Of a DNA stretch of 36,803 nucleotides, positions 15,964 through 24,213 are shown one piece after another. The stretch comes from a virus, in the IMG/VR virus record IMGVR_UViG_3300020601_000030, positions 1 through 36,803 of that record; one strand, written 5' to 3'. A model generated the notes under the pieces. It saw only the letters and a program-made list of their open reading frames with translations. It did no database searches and had not been told where the DNA came from. The stretch's first letter is position 1, and every line of letters starts with the position of its first letter. Both the position numbers and the translations under genes were made by a program.

Positions 15964-18027
15964 ATGGCACAATCATCTAGATATTTTTACTTAGATTCTG
16001 ATATTCTTTTAGAATTTATTTACCACGACCAATCAAATCCTTCTAAATACCAAATAGAAGTGGATGACAATGGTAGCGAGGTAAAATTCTTAGACACAGT
16101 TAAGGGTAATCCATTTGCAAAAAGACATTTAATAAATGAATTAGGAAGTGCTGTTGTTAATTTTGATGTTACTGAAAATTCAGGTTACATATCTGTAGAA
16201 AACTTTGCTGCAAGAACTCTTTTATTACAGAGCGGTAAAACTTATAAGTTTAATTTAAGTGAATTAACTAATCCAGAATTATTTCAAATTAGCGGTGCTT
16301 TAGGAATTTATTCTTATTCAAATGTTACTAAGATTGGTCAGTTTACGCCTAATCAAACTGGCACAATCGAATACACGTGCGGGGATTTAATAGGTGGTAA
16401 AATTATAATAGACACTAGAGCAAATCCATTATTTGCAAATCCAGATGAAAATACCGGTAATGATATCAATCAAACTATAGGTAGATATCATGCAGTACAA
16501 TCAGATGCAAGCGGTACTAGATATGCCTTATTAGGATATGATTCTACGGGTGATTATGAAATGTTCAATTATATTAATAGTAATGTAAGTTGGACTGGTG
16601 GTAATGAAACAGATCTTTTAAATTATCAAACTGAAGCTACTGCTAATATTAATTATATTAAATATGATAGTATTAGATTACACTTTAGGAGTGGTTATAA
16701 TTTTTCTGCCAGAGGTTATGAAGGATTTTTATTTGAAATAGCGGCGAAGAGATCTTCTAATGTAAGAAATAATTTAACTCAACTTGTTTATTTAAATACT
16801 AGTAATTATGAATATGCTAATCCTAAGCCATTTATTTTAGGGGAAACACTGTATAGCAAATTTATAGATCTTAAAATACCCACATTAGTTCAACAAAATG
16901 AAGAATTTAATGATAGGTTTTATGGAGATGGTACAATAGGTTCAAGTGATTTAGATCCTTCTTCTAATTATGAACTAACGTTTAAATTAATTGATCAATT
17001 AGAAACCTTTAATGGATATGATTATTTTATTACAGGGGAGGAAAATAAGTTTACAATTTCAAGAGAAGATGAATTTCAAGATTTTACAGTAGTCGTAGAA
17101 GACGCTGATGATGGAGATTATTTTAGAATATACGGTGAAAAGGATAATTCTATAGGTGCGTTTGAAGCATATGTATTAAATCAAATAAACACGACTTCAG
17201 ATGATATTATAGTAATGTATGACATAGATGTTTTTGAAACTATAGGTGCATCTGAAATTAAAACATTCCAAACTTCATATACACAATATGAGGACTTTAA
17301 CACACCTATTGTGTTTAGACCTGTTATTATGAATAGTAGTACAGCTTCTAGTTTTTCTATTGATGTTATAATGAGAATATGGAATCAAACTGATAATACA
17401 CAAATTGTAAAAATGGCTAGTTTAACAGTTAAACAAGCTGCTAAATATGGTAAGAGATTAAATAAACTAAAAATTAATTCTCCTAATCAATTAACCGAAG
17501 TATACAATGTATTACCTCAACTGGCATCTAACAAAATAATAAATGGCATTTTTACTGACAACATGCCTAAAAGTACTAAGTATGTCCCTACGTTTTTAGA
17601 GAGACACAATGTAATTGCTTCCAAGTCAAAAATTGTATTCGAATCTAACACTGACGATATTACAAGACAAGATATTAGTGAAGTAGATACTTCTGATTTT
17701 AAATCTGAAGGTGATTTGCTCATTAAAATTCCGCCATTCACATCATATTATAAATTTGTAATAGCTAAAAGAAAAGGAGATGATGTAGAATTCATATCAT
17801 TTACTAATATAGAAAATGTAATTATGACATTTGGAGATGGTAAACAAAAATTAAAATTTAATAATATATTCAATAAGGATATTAATATGGGTGAAGGTGA
17901 AGTACTCTTTAAAATAAGTGAAGCAAATGCTAACACAATAAGGGGTATGAAAAACAATACATTCTATATTAGTGTTAATAATGGTATAGATGAAAATATG
18001 ATTTTATCAGGTAAATTTGAAATCTAA
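15964..18027 (+). CDS. Virion structural protein (687 aa), unknown
   Basis: The product starts 'MAQSSRYFYLDSDILLEFIYHD' and is rich in beta-strand-forming and Asn/Asp/Thr residues throughout. The first 130 residues contain 'LLLQSGKTYKFNLSEL' and 'FTPNQTGTIEYTCGD', a pattern reminiscent of cupredoxin-like beta sandwiches, though no copper ligand set is evident. No signal peptide, membrane segment or enzyme motif was seen. It follows the membrane protein by 14 bases and precedes the tail-tube-like gene by two bases, which places it in the tail or baseplate operon. Likely a baseplate or tail component. The exact T4 counterpart is unknown. Confidence 0.65.
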   Translation: MAQSSRYFYLDSDILLEFIYHDQSNPSKYQIEVDDNGSEVKFLDTVKGNPFAKRHLINELGSAVVNFDVTENSGYISVENFAARTLLLQSGKTYKFNLSELTNPELFQISGALGIYSYSNVTKIGQFTPNQTGTIEYTCGDLIGGKIIIDTRANPLFANPDENTGNDINQTIGRYHAVQSDASGTRYALLGYDSTGDYEMFNYINSNVSWTGGNETDLLNYQTEATANINYIKYDSIRLHFRSGYNFSARGYEGFLFEIAAKRSSNVRNNLTQLVYLNTSNYEYANPKPFILGETLYSKFIDLKIPTLVQQNEEFNDRFYGDGTIGSSDLDPSSNYELTFKLIDQLETFNGYDYFITGEENKFTISREDEFQDFTVVVEDADDGDYFRIYGEKDNSIGAFEAYVLNQINTTSDDIIVMYDIDVFETIGASEIKTFQTSYTQYEDFNTPIVFRPVIMNSSTASSFSIDVIMRIWNQTDNTQIVKMASLTVKQAAKYGKRLNKLKINSPNQLTEVYNVLPQLASNKIINGIFTDNMPKSTKYVPTFLERHNVIASKSKIVFESNTDDITRQDISEVDTSDFKSEGDLLIKIPPFTSYYKFVIAKRKGDDVEFISFTNIENVIMTFGDGKQKLKFNNIFNKDINMGEGEVLFKISEANANTIRGMKNNTFYISVNNGIDENMILSGKFEI

Positions 18028-18029
18028 TT

Positions 18030-18581
18030 ATGGTATTAAATAGCAGAAATAATTCATTCGATTTTAGGTTTCCTAGGGGATTTATACCTAAAGAGGTTGC
18101 AGATAAGTATAAAAAATATTTAAATAAAATACCTGGAAGTTTACTATCAGAACCTGTAGATTTTATTAATTACAGTATACAAGGTGTTAATATACCAGGC
18201 GTATCGTTTGATCCATTATCACAAGAAGATAACGACGGTACTAAGAGATATCACAGAGGTGCATTGCCAATTCAAAATGTAATTAATAGAGAATTTACAG
18301 TTAGTATGCAATTGTTGGATGGTTTTATTAATTATTGGATTATGATGGATACTCTTTTGTGGTATTATGCTAGATCAACTAAGCAAGCATATATAGATCC
18401 ATTGAGTTTAAGAATATTAGATGCTGAAGGTGCATCTGTAGCATATATGGAATTTACAGATTGTATTATGAATTCTATTAACGAGTTAAATTTAAACTTT
18501 GCGGAAAACGTGGCATCCTTTAATACATTTGAGGTTACATTCTATTATAATAAATTAAATCTTAGATTAGAGGTAGAATAA
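18030..18581 (+). CDS. Tail-tube-like (gp19-fold) or baseplate tube protein (183 aa)
   Basis: The length fits the T4 gp19 tail tube protein (163 aa) and related tube-fold baseplate proteins. The layout agrees: an N-terminal arm; an early 'YSIQGVNIPGVSF' strand pair; a central 'NREFTVSMQLLDGFINYWIMM' segment (conserved 'ft.tv..d.....w' position); and a closing 'INELNLNFAEN...FNTFEVTFYYNKL', like the 'LQLDWDSNNEIQTFEVTLALDY' ending of gp19. It could be the tube protein, a gp48/gp54-type tube initiator, or a paralogue. It starts two bases after the previous stop. Recognition rests on pattern, not alignment. Confidence 0.5.
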   Translation: MVLNSRNNSFDFRFPRGFIPKEVADKYKKYLNKIPGSLLSEPVDFINYSIQGVNIPGVSFDPLSQEDNDGTKRYHRGALPIQNVINREFTVSMQLLDGFINYWIMMDTLLWYYARSTKQAYIDPLSLRILDAEGASVAYMEFTDCIMNSINELNLNFAENVASFNTFEVTFYYNKLNLRLEVE

Positions 18582-18590
18582 AATAAATTG

Positions 18591-18600
18591 ATATATAATA
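18591..18600 (+). promoter_or_regulatory. ATATATAATA element abutting a start codon
   Basis: The recurrent 10-mer occurs here as GATATATAATAC and ends one base before the ATG at 18602. If it is a -10 box, transcription would start inside or at the beginning of the next ORF, so it may instead serve downstream genes or a leaderless message. Confidence 0.35.
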
Positions 18601-18601
18601 C

Positions 18602-18970
18602 ATGAAAACATTTAATAAATACTTAATCGAGAACACTATCACTGAGAATGATATGAAACTTGTTAACGAAGGTCTTCAAGAAGAATGGACTCCTGAATTA
18701 GAAGCTAAAATAGATGAGGCTTTAGAATTATTCGAAAAGGAATACATGAAAGAGGATGGTACATACGACCTAGAGAGACTTAATGAAGAAATAACAAATG
18801 AAGGTTTCTTTGGTTCTATTATAGGCGGTTTAACGGGATTTGCATTAGGTAAATCAGTTGGTAAAATGGTAGCAAAAGTTTTAGGTATTCAAAAGGGTAT
18901 CTTTTATGATCTATTAACTTCGAGACTTGTAGGTGCCGCTCTAGGTGCTAGTCTTGGTAAAAAACTATAA
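18602..18970 (+). CDS. Probable internal head protein with T4-type capsid-targeting N-terminus (122 aa)
   Basis: The protein begins MKTFNKYLIEN, close to the capsid-targeting sequence of T4 internal proteins (MKTYQEFIAEA). Sites fitting the T4 prohead-protease rule ([LI]-x-E or [LI]-x-x-E) follow at LIE10, ITE15 and LVNE23. The middle is acidic and helical (about 25-70). The last 50 residues are Gly/Ala-rich hydrophobic (GFFGSIIGGLTGFALG, LVGAALGASLGKKL), resembling glycine-zipper membrane-inserting segments. A packaged, membrane-active protein is a plausible reading, but this is inferred. It lies between the tail genes and the recombination genes and is directly abutted by the RuvC-like gene. 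Confidence 0.6.
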   Translation: MKTFNKYLIENTITENDMKLVNEGLQEEWTPELEAKIDEALELFEKEYMKEDGTYDLERLNEEITNEGFFGSIIGGLTGFALGKSVGKMVAKVLGIQKGIFYDLLTSRLVGAALGASLGKKL

Positions 18971-19621
18971 ATGAATTACCTCGCAGTAGATTTTTCTCTA
19001 AATTCACCAGGTATATGTTTATATAATGATAAAGGTAAGAAATATCATTTTATTAGTTATATAAAACCTAAAACTGGAACAAAGGCTGAACAAAAACTAC
19101 AAGAAGAAATATCCTTATTAGAGGATGTTACTTTGGTTGATCAACCTGATTTTACTAATAATGAAGCTTTCTCAAGTGCTGAACTCTTAAAGGTTAAGCG
19201 CTATGATAAAATGGCAGCCGACATTATAAATCTTGTCTTACAAAACTCATACGATGGTGATGGGTTTATTGTTTCATTTGAAGGAACTTCTTATGGTTCT
19301 AAAATGGGAACTAATAATATGATAGACATGGCAGCAGGTGCTGCAATTCTAAAACTCAAACTCTTAAAGACCTTAAATCCTGATGACATCTTGACTGTGG
19401 CTCCAACTACTATTAAGAAATTTGCTGGTAAAGGTAATATGAATAAGCTTCAGTTGTTTGAGTCCTTTCAAAAAAATGTGAACGAAGACCCAATCTTAGC
19501 TAAAAGTCCTTTGTGGAAAATAGTTAAAGACCTTGAAATTGGGAAAAAGATCCCGAAGCCCCTTGACGATCTTGTTGACGCTTATTTTCTCGTTGCATAC
19601 GTTGCAAGCCTCCAAGCCTAA
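18971..19621 (+). CDS. RuvC-like RNase H-fold nuclease, putative Holliday junction resolvase (216 aa)
   Basis: The N-terminal strand 'LAVDFSLNSPGICLY' supplies the first acidic residue (Asp7) in the RNase H-fold beta1 context. 'FIVSFEGTSYG' supplies Glu104. The C-terminal 'PLDDLVDAYFLV' gives Asp199/200 and Asp203. These fit the D-E-D-D layout of RuvC-type resolvases. The 'MIDMAAGAAILKLKLL' and 'VAPTTIKKFAGKGNMNKLQLF' segments match the family pattern of helix, 'P...K...G.G...K'. T4 itself uses endonuclease VII (gp49), so a RuvC-type enzyme here probably replaces that role in resolving recombination and packaging intermediates. The ATG follows the previous stop directly. A different nucleic-acid substrate cannot be excluded. 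Confidence 0.7.
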   Translation: MNYLAVDFSLNSPGICLYNDKGKKYHFISYIKPKTGTKAEQKLQEEISLLEDVTLVDQPDFTNNEAFSSAELLKVKRYDKMAADIINLVLQNSYDGDGFIVSFEGTSYGSKMGTNNMIDMAAGAAILKLKLLKTLNPDDILTVAPTTIKKFAGKGNMNKLQLFESFQKNVNEDPILAKSPLWKIVKDLEIGKKIPKPLDDLVDAYFLVAYVASLQA

Positions 19622-19670
19622 TCTATCTTCTGGCTTAACTAACATTTGTTATATGCAAGTTGTATAAAAC

Positions 19671-19717
19671 TGTTTCATTTTAAATTAAAAAAAAATAATT
19701 TAATCTCTGGTGAAACA
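19671..19717 (+). other. Long AT-rich inverted repeat downstream of the RuvC-like gene
   Basis: TGTTTCA (19671-19677) pairs with TGAAACA (19711-19717). Inside, TTAAATTA (19680-19687) pairs perfectly with TAATTTAA (19696-19703) around a loop of eight A. The two stems are separated by an asymmetric bulge (TT against TCTCTGG). It may act as a transcript end or processing structure. It has no T-tract, so it is not a classic terminator. Confidence 0.5.
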
Positions 19718-19730
19718 AATTCAAATGTGG

Positions 19731-19740
19731 ATATATAATA
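19731..19740 (+). promoter_or_regulatory. ATATATAATA element upstream of the 58-aa ORF and gene 32
   Basis: Another exact copy of the recurrent 10-mer, preceded by GG as at 4031. It lies 36 bases before the ATG of a 58-aa ORF and about 300 bases before the gp32-like gene. The 412-base stretch 19622-20033 holds the inverted repeat, this element, the 58-aa ORF and an A-rich leader for gp32. Confidence 0.42.
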
Positions 19741-19776
19741 AGTATATTAACAAAAGCTAAGATATTAGTCAATTTT

Positions 19777-19953
19777 ATGTTGTGTACTACTGAAATCATG
19801 AACCTGAACAAAGCTCTCATTATAATGGTGCGAGAGCAAAAGATCACGACACAAGAGCGTGAAGACTTACTTCGTAAAGCTGGTTTACAAAAACTAGAGA
19901 GCAACAGGTGGCAAGATTCAGAAGGTGCTATACTTACAATGCAAAATATTTGA
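19777..19953 (+). CDS. Small protein (58 aa), unknown
   Basis: ATG at 19777 to TGA at 19951-19953. The product is charged and mostly helical (for example 'MVREQKITTQEREDLLRKAG'), followed by 'RWQDSEGAILTM'. The amino-acid pattern and codon use look like a real gene rather than a chance frame: few rare residues and a balanced charged helix. A second ATG at 19798 (MNLNKALIIM) is an equally good start. It sits just before gene 32. No function is recognised. Confidence 0.5.
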   Translation: MLCTTEIMNLNKALIIMVREQKITTQEREDLLRKAGLQKLESNRWQDSEGAILTMQNI

Positions 19954-20033
19954 AACCTTTTGTAATATACATTTATAAGAACTGAAAGTAATTTCAAGGT
20001 AAACAAATTTAACAAATTAAACAATTTAAAGGT

Positions 20034-20951
20034 ATGAGTGATTCATTTGACATTTTTAACTTGGGTGTAGAAGACGTAGAAACGCATCAGGCACCCACAA
20101 GTACAGCTTCAAACGAAGTGTACAAACCAACCGCAGACGACGGTAAAGACGGAACTTACAAAGCATTAATTCGTTTTGTACCAAATCCAGAAAACCCTCG
20201 TAATTCCCTAATCCAAAAATATGTACACTGGTTGACAAACTCAAGTGGTGATGGTAAACTAGTTGATAGTCCATCTACTATCGGTGAGAAGTGTCCAATT
20301 GCAGACGTATTTTGGAAACTACGTAAATCAGATTCAGCTGTAGATCGTAAATCTTCAGAGAAACTGAAAAGACGTCAACAATACTATTCTCTAATTAAGA
20401 TCATTAAAGATCCACAGAACCCAGAATTAGAAGGTACTTACAAAGTATTCAAATTCGGTTACAAAATTAAAGAGAAAATTGACGCTGAGTTGAAACCAGA
20501 CTTTGGTGAACCAACACAAGTATTTGACCTTTTTGAAGGTAAGAACTTTGAGTTGATCATTACACGTCAAGGTGAATACAATAACTATGATAAGTCTAAA
20601 TTCTCTGCTAGTCAATCTGCAATCATTATGGGCGATGCTCCAGCAGAAAGAACAAAAGAGACTATGACGTCTATCAAAGAAGAATTAGAGAATGCGCCTT
20701 CATTGAAAGGGTATGATTATCAAGCATGGGACGAGGACACTCGATCATTCGTAAACGATGTATTGAGAATGTACTTAAATCCAGGTGATTCTATCGCAGA
20801 AGTTACTACAAAGACTACTAAGAAAACTGCACAAGCTACAAATACATCTGCACCAACAGCTGTAGCTGAAGCTCCAGTAACAACAGAGTCAACTTCAAGC
20901 GTATCGTCAGAAGATGATCTAGATTCTTTCTTGAATGATCTCGACATCTAA
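20034..20951 (+). CDS. 32: T4 gp32-like single-stranded DNA-binding protein (305 aa)
   Basis: The length is near T4 gp32 (301 aa) and the layout matches: 'KALIRFVPNPENPRNSLIQKYVHWL'-type core start, 'RRQQYYSLIKIIKDPQNPELEG' (compare T4 '[23 protein letters not shown]'), 'YKVFKFGYKIKEKI', 'GEYNNYDKSKFSASQSAI', and an acidic tail ending 'EDDLDSFLNDLDI'. It would coat ssDNA and recruit replication and recombination proteins through its acidic C-terminus. The zinc-binding Cys cluster of T4 gp32 is absent: only one Cys remains ('EKCPIADVFW' where T4 has 'SCPVCQY'). The start is preceded by AAAGG, one of few Shine-Dalgarno-like sites here. Arg codons are often CGT, unlike the AGA of the tail genes, which fits high expression. 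Its 3' end overlaps the primase start. Confidence 0.9.
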   Translation: MSDSFDIFNLGVEDVETHQAPTSTASNEVYKPTADDGKDGTYKALIRFVPNPENPRNSLIQKYVHWLTNSSGDGKLVDSPSTIGEKCPIADVFWKLRKSDSAVDRKSSEKLKRRQQYYSLIKIIKDPQNPELEGTYKVFKFGYKIKEKIDAELKPDFGEPTQVFDLFEGKNFELIITRQGEYNNYDKSKFSASQSAIIMGDAPAERTKETMTSIKEELENAPSLKGYDYQAWDEDTRSFVNDVLRMYLNPGDSIAEVTTKTTKKTAQATNTSAPTAVAEAPVTTESTSSVSSEDDLDSFLNDLDI

Positions 20952-22011
20952 TATACAACTTACTGAAGAGTTAAAGGATAAAATAAGATATGCACTTAAA
21001 CAAGTAGTATCTCAAGTACATCCTGAACCTAATAAGAAGCTACTAAAGGACATGCATGGGCGAATAACCTGTGCATGTCCCTATTGTGGTGATTCCCACT
21101 CGGACGATACTAAAAAACGAGGTAATATCTTTTGGGACACTCTACAATATCACTGCTATAATTGTAGTTATCACACTAATTTATATTCCTTTTTAAAAGA
21201 TCATGAAGTTAAATTAGCCACAAGTGATGATTCATTTATGGTTATAGATTATATTAAACAGAATAAGATACAGGTTAATTCAGAATCTGTACTGAAGCAT
21301 GATGCATTAAGAAAGGTTCAAGAATTATCAATTGATATAGATACGTTTAAAGCTAAATTTAAGGCAAAGGTAATAGAACCAGGCGATTGGATTTGGTTTC
21401 AATTAAAAGATAGACTACTACACAATAGAGTAGATGATTTCTTGTATTCTGAAAAAGAACATAGACTTTGGATTCTTAATTTTGGTGCAGATAATAAAAT
21501 TATAGGTGCACAAACACGTAGAATGAAGGGTTATGGACAAAGATATCTAACATATGATTTACCAAAATTGTATGAAGAGATGGGACAACCTTTAGAATTA
21601 TCTAACGAAGAACTAACATCCCTTACCAAAGTATCAACACTATTTGGAATTATGCAATTAAATTTTCAAAGGCCTATTACTATATTTGAAGGCCCGTTAG
21701 ATGCTAAATTTATGGCAAATTCCCTCGCCCTTGCAACTGCCGGCAGATCAACTGATGACTTTGATGAAATTCCAACAGTTAGATACATGTTTGATAATGA
21801 TAAAACCGGTAAAAAGAAGATGGCAGAGAAGCTTAAAAAGGGTCGACCCGTCTTTATGTGGTCCAAATTTCTTAAAGAAAATGGGTTAGATACATATAAT
21901 ATTAAAGATCTGAACGACTTGATATTGAAATGTTTTGAGCTTAAAATCGATGCTCATAAAAAGATCGATCAATATTTCACCTCTAGTCAATTAGATCTAT
22001 GGTACGTGTAG
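20935..22011 (+). CDS. 61: DNA primase, T4 gp61-like (358 aa)
   Basis: The N-terminal zinc-binding domain has CPYC (Cys48/Cys51) and CYNC (Cys74/Cys77), with 'GDSHSDDTKKRGN' between. The Toprim-type catalytic region includes 'TIFEGPLDAKFM' (Glu252, Asp256) and 'FDNDKTGKKK' (Asp287, Asp289). The length is close to T4 gp61 (342 aa). The enzyme makes RNA primers for lagging-strand synthesis with the replicative helicase (not in this window). The ATG lies inside the end of gene 32 in another frame (17-base overlap), implying translational coupling between the ssDNA-binding protein and primase genes. Confidence 0.88.
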   Translation: MISTSNIQLTEELKDKIRYALKQVVSQVHPEPNKKLLKDMHGRITCACPYCGDSHSDDTKKRGNIFWDTLQYHCYNCSYHTNLYSFLKDHEVKLATSDDSFMVIDYIKQNKIQVNSESVLKHDALRKVQELSIDIDTFKAKFKAKVIEPGDWIWFQLKDRLLHNRVDDFLYSEKEHRLWILNFGADNKIIGAQTRRMKGYGQRYLTYDLPKLYEEMGQPLELSNEELTSLTKVSTLFGIMQLNFQRPITIFEGPLDAKFMANSLALATAGRSTDDFDEIPTVRYMFDNDKTGKKKMAEKLKKGRPVFMWSKFLKENGLDTYNIKDLNDLILKCFELKIDAHKKIDQYFTSSQLDLWYV

Positions 22012-22220
22012 AAGATATTAGTATAATGGTTGAAGACAACTTCGAAGAATTTCAAAAAGACAGTGATAGGTTTAAAGGTATGAAACTTTTGATAGATTTC
22101 AAACCATTAGATCTAAGTATTGAGTCACCTGACATTGAAATGCCAAAACCCAAATTTAAGAAAAGACAAATAACGTCCAAGTTCATCAAGCCTAATCCCA
22201 ACAAGAAATCATTATTTTAA
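21999..22220 (+). CDS. Small protein between primase and UvsY (73 aa), unknown
   Basis: The ATG overlaps the primase end by 13 bases and the stop lies one base before uvsY. The first half is acidic (VEDNFEEFQKD); the second half is Lys/Pro-rich and basic (MPKPKFKKRQITSKFIKPNPNKK). The position among T4 replication/recombination genes and the acid-then-base layout could suit a small adaptor such as a late-transcription or replisome accessory protein, but no similarity to T4 gp33, gp59 or DsbA can be seen by eye. An alternative start at 22026 (MVEDNFEE) would remove the overlap. Confidence 0.7.
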   Translation: MVRVEDISIMVEDNFEEFQKDSDRFKGMKLLIDFKPLDLSIESPDIEMPKPKFKKRQITSKFIKPNPNKKSLF

Positions 22221-22221
22221 T

Positions 22222-22644
22222 ATGAGTAAAGAAAATATTTTAGCATTGGACCGCAAATTAAGTGGCCAAAGAACAGAGTGGACTAACAACATTAAAGGAT
22301 TAGCACAAAGTTTAAGAAATTTAAACACCATGGAGGAAACTATTGCTGAAGTATTATCTTCTAGACAATCTCTCGTTGAGCAGATGTCTTATTTAAATAT
22401 GAAAGTAAAAGAACAGAAAAATAAAGTAGCAGTTAGATATAGAGAAGCTTATATTAGATATTATGAATATGATTATAAGTTAGGAGAAAAACAAAAAGAG
22501 AAGTTTATTGAAACTGATCTAGCTGATGAAAACATGATATTATCTCATTTAGAAAATCAAGTGGAATTCTTTAGAGATTCGGTAAAAACCCTAGATAACA
22601 TGGGCTTTGCCATTCGTAATAGACTTGCATTAAAAGATCTATAA
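22222..22644 (+). CDS. uvsY: UvsY-like recombination mediator (140 aa)
   Basis: The size equals T4 UvsY (137 aa), and the second half follows it: 'KVAVRYREAYIRYYEYDYKLG' against T4 'KKVALKARLDYYSG', then 'FIETDLADENMILSHLENQVEFF' against 'VLSADKDVLKVDTSLQYW', and 'LDNMGFAIRNRLALKDL' against 'IKSRGFAIKHIQDMRAF'. UvsY loads the UvsX recombinase on gp32-coated ssDNA. The protein is helical throughout with no other motif. It is immediately followed by uvsW, as in T4, which strengthens the call. No UvsX is present in this window. Confidence 0.82.
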   Translation: MSKENILALDRKLSGQRTEWTNNIKGLAQSLRNLNTMEETIAEVLSSRQSLVEQMSYLNMKVKEQKNKVAVRYREAYIRYYEYDYKLGEKQKEKFIETDLADENMILSHLENQVEFFRDSVKTLDNMGFAIRNRLALKDL

Positions 22645-22669
22645 CGACAAATAAAAATGCTCTAACAAT

Positions 22670-24178
22670 GTGGAGCTTACGTTAACTGAAAACAAACAGT
22701 TGTTACGCATTGATGCAGCAACTGAATTAGAATTGGAACAACTTAATATTTCTTTAAATAGAAGAATTGAGTCTTGGCGTTTTAACCCTTTGGTCAAAAA
22801 GGGTTTATGGGACGGTTATGTTTCGTATATTAAGGATGATAAATGGATTCCTTCGGGTTTATGGCGAGAAGTCATGGGCATATGTAAAGAATATAAATTT
22901 GAATTTAAGTTAAATGGTATTACAGACATATTTGATACCAACATAAATCAAGAAAAGTTTACTCAATGGGCGTTAGATTTTTTCGAAAAATCAGAAATAA
23001 CACCCAGAGATTATCAAATAGAAGCAGCTTTTAATATTTTAAAATTTAAAAGATGTCTAAGTGAATTAGCAACTTCAGCTGGTAAAACATTAATTTCGTT
23101 TTTAACAGTTGCTTATTTATTAGAACATGAAAAGGCTAAAAAAATCTTATTTATAGTTCCTAATGTTTCTTTAGTAGTACAAGCAAGTGAAGATTTTTTA
23201 GATTATAACTATAGAAATGCAGTAGACATAAAAGTACAACAGATATATTCTGGTCAAAAAATAAGACCGGGAAGAAATGTAGTCGTAGGAACTTATCAGT
23301 CTCTAGTTAAAAAAGATAAATCTTATTTTAGTGAATTTGATGCTATAATTGTGGATGAAACACATAAGGCAAAATCAGCGTCTATTAAAACTATCCTTCA
23401 AAAATGTGTTAATGCAGATTACAAATATGGATTATCGGGTACTATACCAAAAGAAGGTACTTTAGATAGATTGACATTAATGGCATATACTGGACCTCTT
23501 ATTACTGAAATAAGTGCAAATTACTTACAAAATGAAGGACACATTGCTGGTTGTAAAGTAAAAATAATTAAAATGGATTATGCTCCTCAATCTACAAAGG
23601 ATGCATTTAGAGAAATGTCACAAAATAGATATGAAAGTAAAGATGTTTTTAAATTTGAACAAAACTATGTCATTAATTCACCAGGCAGGCTTAACTTTAT
23701 TACAAGTATTATTTCCAGAGTACGCGGTAATAGTTTGGTCCTTTTCCACAGGATTGAACATGGTAAAAAAATATATGAAAAACTTCGCAGAGACAGTGAT
23801 AAAACTGTTTATTATGTTGACGGTGGAATTGATAAAGATATACGAGAAGAACATAAAAAGAAAATGGAAGCAGGTGAAGAAGTTGTTATCGTTGCTTCTT
23901 ATGGTACCTTCTCAACAGGAATCTCAATCAAAAAAATTCACAATATCTTTTTTACAGAATCGTTTAAATCAGAAGTAATAATTAGACAATCAATCGGTCG
24001 AGGATTACGCCAACATAAATCCAAAGATAGCGTAAATATTATTGATTTCGTAGATGATCTAAGTTCATCTGATTGGGATAACTATTTAATAAGACATGCT
24101 AAAGAACGCCAAAGAATCTACAGAGAACAGAAGTTCAAATACGATATTAAAAATGTAGATTTTGAAGGAGATATATAA
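22670..24178 (+). CDS. uvsW: UvsW-like SF2 DNA helicase (502 aa)
   Basis: The protein has the ordered motifs of an SF2 helicase: 'TPRDYQ' (about 111-116), Walker A 'ATSAGKTL' (134-141), 'VGTYQSL', DETH (229-232), 'GLSGTIP' (motif III), and C-terminal 'IIRQSIGRGLRQH' (motif VI). The N-terminal about 90 residues correspond to the UvsW N-terminal domain, and the length equals T4 UvsW (503 aa). UvsW remodels branched DNA, drives fork regression and removes R-loops late in infection. The start is a GTG at 22670; the ATGs at 22657 and 22668 open frames that stop within a few codons. Confidence 0.9.
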   Translation: MELTLTENKQLLRIDAATELELEQLNISLNRRIESWRFNPLVKKGLWDGYVSYIKDDKWIPSGLWREVMGICKEYKFEFKLNGITDIFDTNINQEKFTQWALDFFEKSEITPRDYQIEAAFNILKFKRCLSELATSAGKTLISFLTVAYLLEHEKAKKILFIVPNVSLVVQASEDFLDYNYRNAVDIKVQQIYSGQKIRPGRNVVVGTYQSLVKKDKSYFSEFDAIIVDETHKAKSASIKTILQKCVNADYKYGLSGTIPKEGTLDRLTLMAYTGPLITEISANYLQNEGHIAGCKVKIIKMDYAPQSTKDAFREMSQNRYESKDVFKFEQNYVINSPGRLNFITSIISRVRGNSLVLFHRIEHGKKIYEKLRRDSDKTVYYVDGGIDKDIREEHKKKMEAGEEVVIVASYGTFSTGISIKKIHNIFFTESFKSEVIIRQSIGRGLRQHKSKDSVNIIDFVDDLSSSDWDNYLIRHAKERQRIYREQKFKYDIKNVDFEGDI

Positions 24179-24180
24179 TA
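24171..24180 (+). promoter_or_regulatory. ATATATAATA element at the end of uvsW
   Basis: Exact copy of the 10-mer, preceded by GGAG. It overlaps the uvsW stop codon and lies 33 bases before the ATG of the 499-aa gene, a spacing that suits a promoter with a short A-rich leader. Confidence 0.45.
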
Positions 24181-24213
24181 AAATAATAACATTCAAAAAA
24201 CAAAAACAATATT

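Noticed and set aside
19622-19670. Short hairpin TTATA...TATAA near 19648-19666 as terminator
   Set aside because: The stem is short, AT-only and has no T-tract.
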